Source: Algoriphagus sp.
GTDB taxonomy: Bacteria > Bacteroidota > Bacteroidia > Cytophagales > Cyclobacteriaceae
Assembly (NCBI RefSeq): GCF_024305035.1
Contig: NZ_JAMWZB010000003.1
Span: 1-64,000 of the forward strand
Direction: 5' to 3'
Length of the DNA: 64,000 nt
A program made the translations under genes and the position numbers. This document shows positions 17,750-26,732 of this stretch, piece after piece. The notes under the pieces were generated by a model that saw only the letters and a program-made list of their open reading frames with translations, did no database searches and was not told where the DNA came from. Numbering within the stretch: the first letter of the stretch is position 1; each line of letters starts with the position of its first letter.

Positions 17750-18604
17750 ATGAAATTTAATAGAATTTATACATTAATTGCAGTTTTAGTTGCCTCTTTG
17801 ACAGCGACTGCATGTTTTGACGATCCAGGAACGGAGACCTTCTTTGGGGGTAATTACGTTGAATTCAACGATGCGAACCTTCCCAATGGATTGATTTCCC
17901 GTTTTGTGAGATCAAGTGATACGCAAACTGATGTGGTGGATGTTCAGTTGAACAGAGTTTCTACTAACGGATCTGGTGCGATCACCGTTAATATTGAAGT
18001 GGACCCTGCTTCTACTGCTGTAGAAGGTGTGCATTATGAGCTTAATGCTACTTCTGCCACCATGAACGCAGGAGAATTTGTGAGCACTATTCCAGTTACC
18101 GTTTTAACAGGTAATATTGATCCATCTGAAACTCCTGACTTAATCTTAAATATCAGCAGTGTAACTGGTGCTGAAGTTTCTCCAAACTATGGTAGCCTTA
18201 CCATACCTATTCGTGTAATCTGTCCTTCTGAATTAGCGGGTGAGTACACAGTATTTTGGGAATTCCTCCAAGTTGGGGATGGCGATGGTGGAGCTAGTCA
18301 AACTGCTTCTAATCTTGTTTTAAGTGATGACCCTGTGACGTTTGAAGAAATAGGTGCTGGCTCGTATAATATGGACGATATGTCATTTGGTCTTTATTCA
18401 GGAGTTTATGGCGACACTTCCCCAACTGGTCGTTTGAATGATAACTGTGATGTTTTGACAGGTGCGTCTTCTAATCAAGACCAATACCAAGATCCATTCA
18501 CCATTAACGGTGTAGTGCAAGAAGATGGTACCCTTCGAATTGAATGGAGCAATACTTATGGAGATGGAGGTACTGTTATCCTTACTCCTGTGGAGGAAGC
18601 GTAA
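17750..18604 (+). CDS. SusCD-associated lipoprotein with Calx-beta-like repeat
   Basis: A 284-residue lipoprotein (lipobox TATAC, Cys about residue 22). The middle part (about 50-160) resembles the beta-sandwich found in SusE/SusF-like and DUF4843-type partners: GAITVNIEVDPAST...GVHYEL and FVSTIPVTVLTG, a Calx-beta-like pattern. The C-terminal half (about 165-284) has a lipocalin-like or unknown fold with LAGEYTV and DNCDVLTGASS. It is 14 bases after susD and before a strong terminator, so it is the last gene of the operon. It is likely a surface glycan- or peptide-binding accessory; the binding target is unknown. Confidence 0.75.
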   Translation: MKFNRIYTLIAVLVASLTATACFDDPGTETFFGGNYVEFNDANLPNGLISRFVRSSDTQTDVVDVQLNRVSTNGSGAITVNIEVDPASTAVEGVHYELNATSATMNAGEFVSTIPVTVLTGNIDPSETPDLILNISSVTGAEVSPNYGSLTIPIRVICPSELAGEYTVFWEFLQVGDGDGGASQTASNLVLSDDPVTFEEIGAGSYNMDDMSFGLYSGVYGDTSPTGRLNDNCDVLTGASSNQDQYQDPFTINGVVQEDGTLRIEWSNTYGDGGTVILTPVEEA

Positions 18605-18640
18605 ATATATTCGCTAAATATTGAATTGAATAAATGTTAA

Positions 18641-18668
18641 AATAGGGGCTTCATGCCCCTATTTTTTT
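18641..18668 (+). terminator. Terminator of the SusCD operon
   Basis: A 9-bp perfect stem (AATAGGGGC / GCCCCTATT) with a TTCAT loop, followed by a run of seven T. This is a strong intrinsic terminator that separates the SusCD operon from the subtilase gene. Confidence 0.92.
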
Positions 18669-18719
18669 AAACTTTTATTAATTTCCTACGGTTTTTTATA
18701 TACAAAGAAAAAGTTAACT

Positions 18720-21700
18720 ATGCGAAGTATGAAATGTCTGCTTTTACTGTTGGGCATGTTCCTTTCAGTAGCCTACGGGCAGCAGGTAGTAGGGCAGGTG
18801 CAGGGAAATAACCAGAACTTTGAAACGTTCAAGCAATCTTTTCCACGGCTATTTGAATCTAAAAATTTGGTCTTAGAAAAGGCCAAACAAAGGGGAATAC
18901 CTGTAACCCTCCAATTACCCAATAATATTCAAGCAGAGCTCCAGTATTTTGATGAAACCGATTCTCCGATTTACTACACCATTTTTAACTCAACTGCTGC
19001 GAAAACAACCGGTGCAAATGCACTTCAGCCGGGAGGAGAATTGAATTTAAACCTAAGTGGTCAAGGAATGACAGTGGGGATTTATGATCAAACCCGACCC
19101 AAACCTGATCATGTTGAATTTGAAGATCGCTTGACTCAAGTGGATGGGTCGACCGAAACGATTTCTAATCACGCTACTCACGTTTCCGGAACTATTTTAG
19201 CTGCTGGAATCAATGCGAGCGCCCGCGGAATGGCTTATGACGCCACAGGTTGGTCTTTTAATTGGGAGAGTGATTTGTCAAAAATGAATGGCAATGCCTT
19301 TGACCCCGAAACCAAACCAACTGGACATATTTTATCTAATCATTCTTATGGAAATATCATTGGATGGTATCGAAATGCAAGTAATAACTGGGTGTGGTCC
19401 GGCAATCCATCGATAGATGAAGATGAAGACTATCGATTTGGCTTTTACAGTGCCAAAAGTAAAGGTTTGGATGATTTGATGGTTGATAAACCTTATTACA
19501 CCATTGTTTGGGCGGCTGGAAATGATCGAAACGATGCAGGGGATGGAACGCGAAATCCAGATGGACCCGATGATTCCATTGGACCTGAGGGAGTAGCCAA
19601 GAACGTGATCACGGTAGGTGCAGTAAGTGGAGTTCCGGAATATGCAGGGCCTGAAGATGTTCAAATTAGTAATTTTTCAAGTTGGGGTCCGACTGATGAT
19701 GGCAGAATCAAGCCTGATATCGTTGGTATGGGTGTAAGTGTTTTTAGCACCGCCATAGCTGATGGTGGTTCCTCAGATAGTTACGCATCTCTGAGTGGAA
19801 CATCCATGGCTTCCCCTAATGTTACCGGATCACTTCTGTTGCTTCAGCAGCTTTTTAATGAGCGGAATAATGGAAGGTATATGCGGTCTTCCACTTTGAA
19901 GGGGCTAATGATTAATACCAGCAAAGAGGCTGGAAACAATCCCGGGCCGGATTACATTCATGGCTGGGGACTTTTAGATGTCAAATCTGCAGCCGAAATT
20001 ATTCTCAATGAAAATGGTACTTCACAGTTTATTCGAGAAGAACTTTTGGAGGAAAATCAAAGCTATGAATATGAATTTCTTTCCGATGGAATTACTCCGA
20101 TCCGAGCTACAATTGCTTGGATAGATCCTTCCGGTACGCCTCCTTCACCTTCTCTTAATCCTGAAAATTTGATGCTTGTCAATGATTTAGATATGCGGAT
20201 CATCGATGAGCAGGGAAATGTTTTTTATCCTTGGACACTCAATCCGGAAAATGGGCCCAATGGAAGAGCTACGCAGGATCAGGATAATTTCCGGGACAAT
20301 GTGGAGCAGATACAAATTGATAATCCTACTTCGCAGCGTTATAAGTTAATCATTAATCATAAAGGAGCTTTGACGAATGGTCAGCAAGAATTTTCACTGA
20401 TTTTCAAAGCGGGGATAATTGATGGGGCAGATGAAACCTTATATTGGATTGGTGGGGAGTCCGGTGATTGGAATAATCCTGAGAATTGGTCATTGACGCT
20501 GGGAGGAAGTTCGGCAAATCAAATTCCCGATGGAGGGACCCGAGTGGTTTTTGAGGGGACTAGCGGTCAGTCAGAAGTTAGTTTGTCCGCTAATTCGGAG
20601 GTATTTAGTATCAATTTTTTTGGTAATCAATTGGTCAATCTCAACTTAGAGGGGAATACCATTAACATTTTAAATGGATTGCGGATTAGTAATCAGATTA
20701 CCTCAATCACCAATGGTACATTGCTTTTTGAAAATTCAACGGATAATCAACAATTGATTGAACTCGGTCAGTCCGCATTGGATAATGTTGCCATTGAGTT
20801 TGGGAGTGGATCTTGGCGAGTGATTTCTGCAGATCATTTGGACCGAATTTGGATTGAAAATTCGCGGGTTCAGTTTGATATTCCGATCATTAGAGCTACC
20901 GAACTTGTTCTTCAAGGGAACGCTGTATTGCAGGGGGATTTTGATTTAATCGAATTGGAAGGTGATTTTCAAGCGGGTCCAGGTACCGTGATTCGTCAGG
21001 GGACCTATCTAAACTTTATTGGGAATTCAGGTGAGTTTGAAAATAATTCCTCAAATCAACTGATTGATCTTGCTGCTTTGTCTGGTTCCTATAGGTTAAC
21101 AACAGGCGGCGTAAGTGAATTAACAATAAGTAATGCAACCGTGTTAGTGAATACAGAGTCCCTTAGGATAAACCGATTGAGATTGGGGCAAGCGGCCACG
21201 CTTAATTTAGGAGATACGGGCGAACTTATGGTTGTTGAAGAGATGGAGTCTATCGCCGAGTCATCTGAACCCTCTCTCATCCGAGCAAATACAAAAGGCA
21301 AAATTGTGCACACAATTTACCGAAAGTATTGTTTTGAGAATATCGGAGTCCTTAATGTGGATTTTGAAGGGGAGGCTATTGTGAATTTAGGATCGGGTGC
21401 AGTCATCGAAAATTCAACAGGATGGCTAGCACAAAATTGTGATGATGTACTATTTGCAAACTTTAGCGTTTCCTTTGCCTGTGTGGGTGCAGCAGTAACT
21501 TTTGAGAATTTAAGTGAGGGACTAGCGGAGGAGTTTTCATGGAATTTTGCTGATTTGGGATCTTCCTCTTCGGAGCATCCGATTTTTGTGTTTGATTCTC
21601 CAGGAAACTATTTGGTTTCTCTTGAAGTTTCAAATGAGACAGGATCAACGGTTTATGAAGAAGAGATTGAAATTCTGCCCAATGAACTTACCAAACCGGT

Positions 21701-22163
21701 AATCGTTGCTAATGGAACTACCCTGACTTCTCAACAGCCAGGTTCTTCCTACCAGTGGTATCTTAATGGAGAATTGATCCAAAATGCTACTAGCAGGTCA
21801 CTAAATGCCTCAGAGGATGGAATCTATCAAGTGGCTATTTTTAATGAATTCTGTAATAGAATTTCAGATCCAGTAGTCATATCCGCACTTCCTGATCAAG
21901 AAGCCGAATTAGGGCGGTTGGGGATATTTGTCGGTCCAGTTCCATCCGAGAACAATGTATCGGTTTCCATTACTAATGATTACCAAGGACCGGTTCAATT
22001 AGTTTTAATGGATATGGCTGGTAGAACTTTCAGGAAAATTGATGCGAGTAAAATTTCGGATAACCTAGAAATTGAACTAACTTTACCATCTAACCAAGGA
22101 ATATATCTTATTCAAATAGTAACCAACAATTTAACCGTACACAAGAAAGTAATTAAACAATGA
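18720..22163 (+). CDS. Secreted S8 subtilisin-family protease with PKD and T9SS sorting domains
   Basis: A 1147-residue secreted serine protease. Signal peptide about 1-20 (AYGQQ). The S8 catalytic domain (about 100-450) has the triad Asp123 (GIYDQ), His151 (NHATHVSGT) and Ser362 (LSGTSMASPN). A proprotein-convertase-like beta domain (about 450-575, IRATIAWIDPSG) follows. The long middle (about 580-900) is beta-rich and repetitive; a PKD domain follows (about 905-990, FSWNFADLGSSSSEHP), then an Ig-like segment and a C-terminal T9SS type A sorting domain (about 1065-1147, ending in IYLIQIVTNNL...KKVIKQ). It should be exported through the outer membrane by T9SS and attached to the surface or released. 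The stop overlaps the start of the next gene. Confidence 0.93.
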   Translation: MRSMKCLLLLLGMFLSVAYGQQVVGQVQGNNQNFETFKQSFPRLFESKNLVLEKAKQRGIPVTLQLPNNIQAELQYFDETDSPIYYTIFNSTAAKTTGANALQPGGELNLNLSGQGMTVGIYDQTRPKPDHVEFEDRLTQVDGSTETISNHATHVSGTILAAGINASARGMAYDATGWSFNWESDLSKMNGNAFDPETKPTGHILSNHSYGNIIGWYRNASNNWVWSGNPSIDEDEDYRFGFYSAKSKGLDDLMVDKPYYTIVWAAGNDRNDAGDGTRNPDGPDDSIGPEGVAKNVITVGAVSGVPEYAGPEDVQISNFSSWGPTDDGRIKPDIVGMGVSVFSTAIADGGSSDSYASLSGTSMASPNVTGSLLLLQQLFNERNNGRYMRSSTLKGLMINTSKEAGNNPGPDYIHGWGLLDVKSAAEIILNENGTSQFIREELLEENQSYEYEFLSDGITPIRATIAWIDPSGTPPSPSLNPENLMLVNDLDMRIIDEQGNVFYPWTLNPENGPNGRATQDQDNFRDNVEQIQIDNPTSQRYKLIINHKGALTNGQQEFSLIFKAGIIDGADETLYWIGGESGDWNNPENWSLTLGGSSANQIPDGGTRVVFEGTSGQSEVSLSANSEVFSINFFGNQLVNLNLEGNTINILNGLRISNQITSITNGTLLFENSTDNQQLIELGQSALDNVAIEFGSGSWRVISADHLDRIWIENSRVQFDIPIIRATELVLQGNAVLQGDFDLIELEGDFQAGPGTVIRQGTYLNFIGNSGEFENNSSNQLIDLAALSGSYRLTTGGVSELTISNATVLVNTESLRINRLRLGQAATLNLGDTGELMVVEEMESIAESSEPSLIRANTKGKIVHTIYRKYCFENIGVLNVDFEGEAIVNLGSGAVIENSTGWLAQNCDDVLFANFSVSFACVGAAVTFENLSEGLAEEFSWNFADLGSSSSEHPIFVFDSPGNYLVSLEVSNETGSTVYEEEIEILPNELTKPVIVANGTTLTSQQPGSSYQWYLNGELIQNATSRSLNASEDGIYQVAIFNEFCNRISDPVVISALPDQEAELGRLGIFVGPVPSENNVSVSITNDYQGPVQLVLMDMAGRTFRKIDASKISDNLEIELTLPSNQGIYLIQIVTNNLTVHKKVIKQ

Positions 22164-22861
22164 AAAAGTTTTTGATAGTAGTAGGCTTTTTGGCTTTCAG
22201 CCAGGCTTCATTTGGGCAAATTTCAAATATAAATATGAATGGAGCTCCTGCAAGATTAAACAGTTATAGTGAGATAGAGGGTTCACCCTATCTTTTTGAA
22301 GATTGGGCAAAAGCAGACATTGGACTAAGTAACGCGGGATTGAAAGAAAATGTCGCCTATAAGTTAAATATTCATGATAACGAACTTGAAGTAATCAATG
22401 AGGCTGGTAACAAAATTTACCTCAATAAAGAGTATATTGAATATGCCCTATTAGAGCGTCCAAGTATCCTTTTGGCAGAAGGCGAAGAGGGTATGCTGAC
22501 TAGGCTGCTTTTTAAAAAAGGGTACGATATGATTAAGGGAGTGAAAGAACAGGAGCTTGTTAATGTCATTGCGGAAGGTAAAAAGTATGATCTGGTTCGT
22601 AGATTTTATTCCGATCTAGTGACTCCTCCAAAAAATTCGTATGCACCCACGGCTGGAAGAATGTTTGTGTTCGAGGAATCTTTTTACCTAATCGACAAAA
22701 ACGATAATGTTTCAAGTGTAAGAAACAGAACCAAGAATATTGTCAAGTCTTTAAATAAAGAAGATCAAGATGTGGCTAAGAAGATTATTAAGGAAGGTAA
22801 TCTAAATCTATCTAGAGAGGATCATATCGTGATTTTCTTTCAGAAACTGAATGAAGCCTAA
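22160..22861 (+). CDS. Unknown exported protein coupled to the subtilase
   Basis: A 233-residue protein with a signal peptide (about 1-19, ending ASFGQ). The start ATG overlaps the subtilase stop (ATGA), so it is translated together with the protease. The mature part is mixed alpha/beta with no family I recognise; it has a central LLFKKGYDMIKGVKEQELVN region and a Lys-rich C-terminal helical part (KNIVKSLNKEDQDVAKKI). There is no lipobox, no T9SS domain and no membrane segment beyond the signal, so it is probably periplasmic. An inhibitor, chaperone or processing partner of the protease is possible on position alone. Confidence 0.8.
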   Translation: MKKFLIVVGFLAFSQASFGQISNINMNGAPARLNSYSEIEGSPYLFEDWAKADIGLSNAGLKENVAYKLNIHDNELEVINEAGNKIYLNKEYIEYALLERPSILLAEGEEGMLTRLLFKKGYDMIKGVKEQELVNVIAEGKKYDLVRRFYSDLVTPPKNSYAPTAGRMFVFEESFYLIDKNDNVSSVRNRTKNIVKSLNKEDQDVAKKIIKEGNLNLSREDHIVIFFQKLNEA

Positions 22862-22881
22862 TTATACTTCCTCTCGTTGAG

Positions 22882-22923
22882 AATGAAATAAGCTCGGTGA
22901 AAATCGGGCTTATTTCATTTTCC
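22882..22923 (+). terminator. Terminator of the subtilase operon
   Basis: A perfect 12-bp stem (AATGAAATAAGC / GCTTATTTCATT) with a 14-base loop, then TTTCC. Downstream of the unknown exported gene and upstream of queD. Confidence 0.8.
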
Positions 22924-22988
22924 ACCAGTTGAGTAGTGGTTTTCAATCTCTTTTCTTTTGACTAACTTGCGCCGAATTTGAAGCGCTG

Positions 22989-23408
22989 ATGATTTACGTT
23001 TGCAGGAAAGAGCATTTTAATGCCGCACATAAGCTTTGGAACCCCAATTGGTCAGAGGAAAAAAACTTTGAGGTCTTTGGTCCTTGTGCCAATATCAATT
23101 GGCATGGACATAATTTTGAACTGATCGTCACCGTAAAAGGGCTTCCCGATCCGGAAACCGGCTTTGTTGTAGATCTCAAACAATTAAGCATGTTGATCAG
23201 GAACCTTGTTATCGACAAAGTTGATCACAAGAATCTCAATCTTGATGTGGATTTCATGCAAGGCAAAATGGCATCTTGCGAAATTTTGATTATGGAGTTT
23301 TGGAAGATTTTGGAGCCTGCTGTCAAAGAAATCACACCAAATGGGGGGCTTTATAAATTAACACTCTACGAAACTCCTCGGAATTTTGTAGAGTATTTTG
23401 GGGATTGA
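22989..23408 (+). CDS. queD: 6-carboxy-5,6,7,8-tetrahydropterin synthase
   Basis: QueD, of the 6-pyruvoyl-tetrahydropterin synthase (PTPS) fold, turns dihydroneopterin triphosphate into 6-carboxy-tetrahydropterin, the substrate of QueE, in queuosine synthesis. The 139-residue protein has the zinc ligands His14 (HFNAAH) and the pair His39/His41 (WHGHNF), a candidate catalytic Cys33 (GPC), GFVVDLKQL, the HKNLN turn and a late ETPRNF. True 6-pyruvoyl-tetrahydropterin synthase is the alternative, but queE in the same window favours QueD. It is a single gene between a terminator and a long gap. Confidence 0.9.
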   Translation: MIYVCRKEHFNAAHKLWNPNWSEEKNFEVFGPCANINWHGHNFELIVTVKGLPDPETGFVVDLKQLSMLIRNLVIDKVDHKNLNLDVDFMQGKMASCEILIMEFWKILEPAVKEITPNGGLYKLTLYETPRNFVEYFGD

Positions 23409-24186
23409 TTCCCATTTTTTATTGCAGAATGTACCAAGAAAGAATGGTGCTGTGAATGGTAAACTGTGAGACTCGGTCCTTTGAGGACTTAGCCCGTATT
23501 ATGCATTTGGATATGTAAAGAGCCTTCAAGCTCCAATATAATCCGCAATCTGCACATGCGGTAAAGCACCGCATCCGCAATGGAATTAGGTGGGAAGAAA
23601 AATTAATTTTCAAGAGCCGTAGGCTCGCTAGATGAAATCTGAGACCTATTTCGGTATCGAAAATAATTAAAATCTATGGCTGACTGGTGAGTTGATCTTT
23701 GAGTTTTTCTGCGTTTTTCTAATTTTAAACCAAATTTAGTCAATTGATGGATTGAGTTGATTTTGTTATAAAATTCCTAGATCAAAAGATAGATAACTTG
23801 TCTCGAGTGCTTACTATAGGTTTCTTCTTGATTTTCAGGTGGCTGTTCCTTCAATAGTAACTTTCCGTTACTAATCCAATACCCCGGATCGCTTATTTTG
23901 GTAGTTTGCAACTTACTGGAGTTTTGGAAGTAAAAGGATGGGTTCCTCGATTTATCTCGAATTTGATCGGTCTTAATGCAGAGGAATTAAAATGTGGGCT
24001 TAGCTAGAAAAAGCAGTTGTTTGAGGATTAGTTACTGAACAGGAAATCCAAAAGATTTGTGAAATATGTGGTTTTTTTAATCGTAAATTGAAGGCTAGGT
24101 TTACTAAATCAGATTTATTTTGCATCAAGTATGGATGAGGTTTTTCGGCAAACCAATTAAGTAGTACTATTTACCCTTATAAAATT
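23409..24186. other. Gene-poor region with multiple hairpins and decayed coding traces
   Basis: About 780 bases with no intact gene. The first 230 bases hold several perfect palindromes: TCCT-TTG-AGGA (23479-23488), ATGCGGT-AAAGC-ACCGCAT (about 23556-23574) and GAGCC-GTA-GGCTC (about 23613-23625). The second half contains short stretches that read like protein: from 23924 (LEVKGWVPRFISNLIG, stopped by TAG) and from 24028 in another frame (LVTEQEIQKICEICGFF, stopped by TGA at 24139). These could be remnants of a degraded gene. A repeat or mobile-element relic is possible; I could not identify it. Confidence 0.4.
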
Positions 24187-25308
24187 TTGAAAAGAATTTA
24201 CATCATCTCTGGAGAACGCTCAGGTGATTTACACGCTTCCAATTTGATTTTGGCTTTGAAAGAACGGAGCCCCAATTTGGTGTTCCGAGGTATGGGAGGA
24301 AGTTATTCTAAACAAGCAGGAGTTGAATTGGCTGTAGATTATTCCGAGGTGGCTTTGATGGGGTTTTTGGAAGTGGTTTTGGGTTTTCGTAAGGTTCTCA
24401 AATACCTGAATCTAATCAAAAGTGATATCCTTCAATACAAGCCTGATGCCATCATTCTAGTGGACTATGGGGGCTTCAATATGAAAATTGCCCGATTTGC
24501 AACCCAGCAACAAATTTCCGTTCATTATTACATTCCCCCCAAAGTTTGGGCTTGGAATCAAAAAAGGGCCTATAAGTTAAAGGCTTTTACCAATCATATC
24601 TATTCCATATTACCTTTTGAGCCGGACTTTTTTACACGCTTCGATTTAGAGGTGCACTATGTGGGCAATCCGCTTTTAGATGAGATTCGGAAGTTTAAAC
24701 CCCATGATTTCTTCTTTCAAAAAAATGAGTTAAGCTATCAACCGATAATAGCGCTTTTGCCCGGAAGTCGGAAGCAAGAAATCTTGGGTATGCTTTCCCG
24801 AATGGTGGATTTGGTTTCTAAATTTCCCCATGCACAATTTGTGGTCGCAGGGGTTAAATCACTTGACTCGAGTTTGTATTTTTCTGCCCAAAAAGTAGGG
24901 ATAAAAGTGGTTTTTGATCAAACCTACGACCTGTTATCCCATGCCACTGCCGCCGTAGTCACTTCCGGTACAGCAACCTTGGAAACCGCTTTATTCCGGG
25001 TGCCTCAGATTGTCGTCTATCGGACAAGTTCAGTTTCCTATGCTATCGCGAAAAATTTGATTAAGGTTCCTTTTATTTCTCTAGTCAATTTAATTGCGGA
25101 TAAATTGGTTGTCAAAGAGTTTATTCAGCAGGATTTTTCGGTCCATAATCTGGAGTTAGAATTGAGACAGATTCTTTCAGACCCTGTTTATAGAGGTCAA
25201 ATGCTTCAAGGTTATGATTGGATCAAAGAAAAAATCGGTGATCAATCTGCTTCTCAAAAAACAGCTGAATTGGTTTTAGCCAGTTTGGGACGTGTAAAAA
25301 GTAATTAA
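24187..25308 (+). CDS. lpxB: Lipid-A-disaccharide synthase
   Basis: LpxB joins UDP-2,3-diacylglucosamine to lipid X to form the lipid A disaccharide, at the inner membrane face. The 373-residue protein matches the family from its first residues (IYIISGERSGDLHASNLI) through LMGFLEVV, IILVDYGGFN, YYIPPKVWAWN, LLPGSRKQEI and VVTSGTATLETAL. The length is the usual 370-390. The best start is a TTG at 24187: the in-frame upstream codons reach a stop at 24139 without ATG or GTG, and the family starts exactly here. No other lipid A gene is next to it; the upstream region looks decayed. Confidence 0.93.
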   Translation: MKRIYIISGERSGDLHASNLILALKERSPNLVFRGMGGSYSKQAGVELAVDYSEVALMGFLEVVLGFRKVLKYLNLIKSDILQYKPDAIILVDYGGFNMKIARFATQQQISVHYYIPPKVWAWNQKRAYKLKAFTNHIYSILPFEPDFFTRFDLEVHYVGNPLLDEIRKFKPHDFFFQKNELSYQPIIALLPGSRKQEILGMLSRMVDLVSKFPHAQFVVAGVKSLDSSLYFSAQKVGIKVVFDQTYDLLSHATAAVVTSGTATLETALFRVPQIVVYRTSSVSYAIAKNLIKVPFISLVNLIADKLVVKEFIQQDFSVHNLELELRQILSDPVYRGQMLQGYDWIKEKIGDQSASQKTAELVLASLGRVKSN

Positions 25309-25379
25309 ATCTTTTTTAAGGATATTTAGGGTATTGTTTTGGTTCAGGGTATTTTAGCCAAATAAATACAATATACCCG

Positions 25380-26657
25380 ATGAAATCAATCTATTTTCTT
25401 CTCGTTTTTGTCTTTTTGCTTTTCCCGGAGAAAAGTTGGTCTCAACTGCTTCATGTTGCGGATAAGCAGCCCATTTCAGGAATCGATGAAAACCGAATTT
25501 CCCGAATTGATGCTGTGTTGGATGAAGCCATTCGAGATGGTCAAATTCCTGGTTTGGTGGCTATGATTGTGAAAGATGGGAAGGTGATTTACCACGAAGC
25601 CAAAGGATTGGCAGACGTCAAAAATGGAAGGAGAATGGAGAAGAATTCGATTTTTCGGATTGCATCTCAGACTAAAGCCATCACTTCCACCGCAATTATG
25701 ATTTTATGGGAGGAAGGGCATTTCCGTTTGGATGACCCAATTTCAAAGTTTATTCCCGAGTTTAAATCGCCTCAAGTGCTTACAGGCTTTCGCTTTTCTG
25801 ATACAACCTATACGACAAGAACTGCAGATAAGGAAATCACGATCAGACATCTTCTTACCCATACCTCTGGATTGGGGTATGGCGTAATTGATGGAGATGA
25901 GCGAATGAAGATGATCTATCAGAAGGCCAGAGTAGTTGATTTGTTTACCACAGAAGACATTTCCATTGAAGAAAGCGTAAAGCGGTTGGCTAAACTTCCC
26001 CTTCACCATGACCCTGGAGCACGATTTACCTATAGCGAGGGATTGGATGTGTTGGGCTACCTGGTGGAAATAGTCTCTGGGATGCCTTTTGATGAGTTTT
26101 TAAATTCACGGATTTTTAATCCTTTGGAAATGAAGGATACTCGATTTTATCTCAATGATAATCAAGATGATAGATTAGTTGCGGTGCATACTCACCAAGC
26201 GGGGGAGTGGGTTGCATTTCCAATTACATTTTATGATCCTGACTATCCGAAAAAAGGAGCAAAGCGATTTTTTTCTGGTGGAGCTGGCCTTTCGAGCACA
26301 ACTGAGGATTACGCGAAATTTCTTCAAATGTACTTGAATGGAGGAATTTATAATGGGAACCGAATTCTCAGTCCACATACAATTAAAACCATAATGACCA
26401 ATCAAGTTGGTGATTTTCTCGGTGAAGGAGGAAAAGATTATGGATTAGCCTTTGGTTTGGTGGATGAAAAGGGAGTTCAAATGGGAGGATTGGGTAGTTT
26501 GGGCACGTTTGATTGGGGTGGGTATTTCAATACGCAATACTTTGCTGATCCGGAACAGGATCTAATTGGATTGATATTTAAGCAAACTTCAGGAGCGGGA
26601 AATGGAGATGAAACTGGCTGGAAGTTTCGCCAGATGGTCTTCACCTTAGTAGATTAG
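25380..26657 (+). CDS. Exported serine hydrolase of the beta-lactamase/class C family
   Basis: A 425-residue serine beta-lactamase-fold hydrolase (penicillin-binding-protein, esterase or D-aminopeptidase-like). Signal peptide about 1-21. Catalytic motifs: Ser96-Q-T-Lys99 (SxxK) and Tyr218-S-E220 in place of the usual YxN, with HTSGLGYG before it and GGAGLSST later. The long insert with KRFFSGGAGL is typical of EstB-like esterases in Bacteroidota. A true beta-lactamase is less likely. A -7-like TATTTTAG lies about 25 bases ahead of the ATG. It converges on the GH9 gene with no clear terminator between them. Confidence 0.88.
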   Translation: MKSIYFLLVFVFLLFPEKSWSQLLHVADKQPISGIDENRISRIDAVLDEAIRDGQIPGLVAMIVKDGKVIYHEAKGLADVKNGRRMEKNSIFRIASQTKAITSTAIMILWEEGHFRLDDPISKFIPEFKSPQVLTGFRFSDTTYTTRTADKEITIRHLLTHTSGLGYGVIDGDERMKMIYQKARVVDLFTTEDISIEESVKRLAKLPLHHDPGARFTYSEGLDVLGYLVEIVSGMPFDEFLNSRIFNPLEMKDTRFYLNDNQDDRLVAVHTHQAGEWVAFPITFYDPDYPKKGAKRFFSGGAGLSSTTEDYAKFLQMYLNGGIYNGNRILSPHTIKTIMTNQVGDFLGEGGKDYGLAFGLVDEKGVQMGGLGSLGTFDWGGYFNTQYFADPEQDLIGLIFKQTSGAGNGDETGWKFRQMVFTLVD

Positions 26658-26732
26658 TGTTGAAGGGTAATACCATTAGCAAGAAGCAAAAGTAGATCAA
26701 AAGGGGGACCCAATTTATGGGTAAATTAGAAG

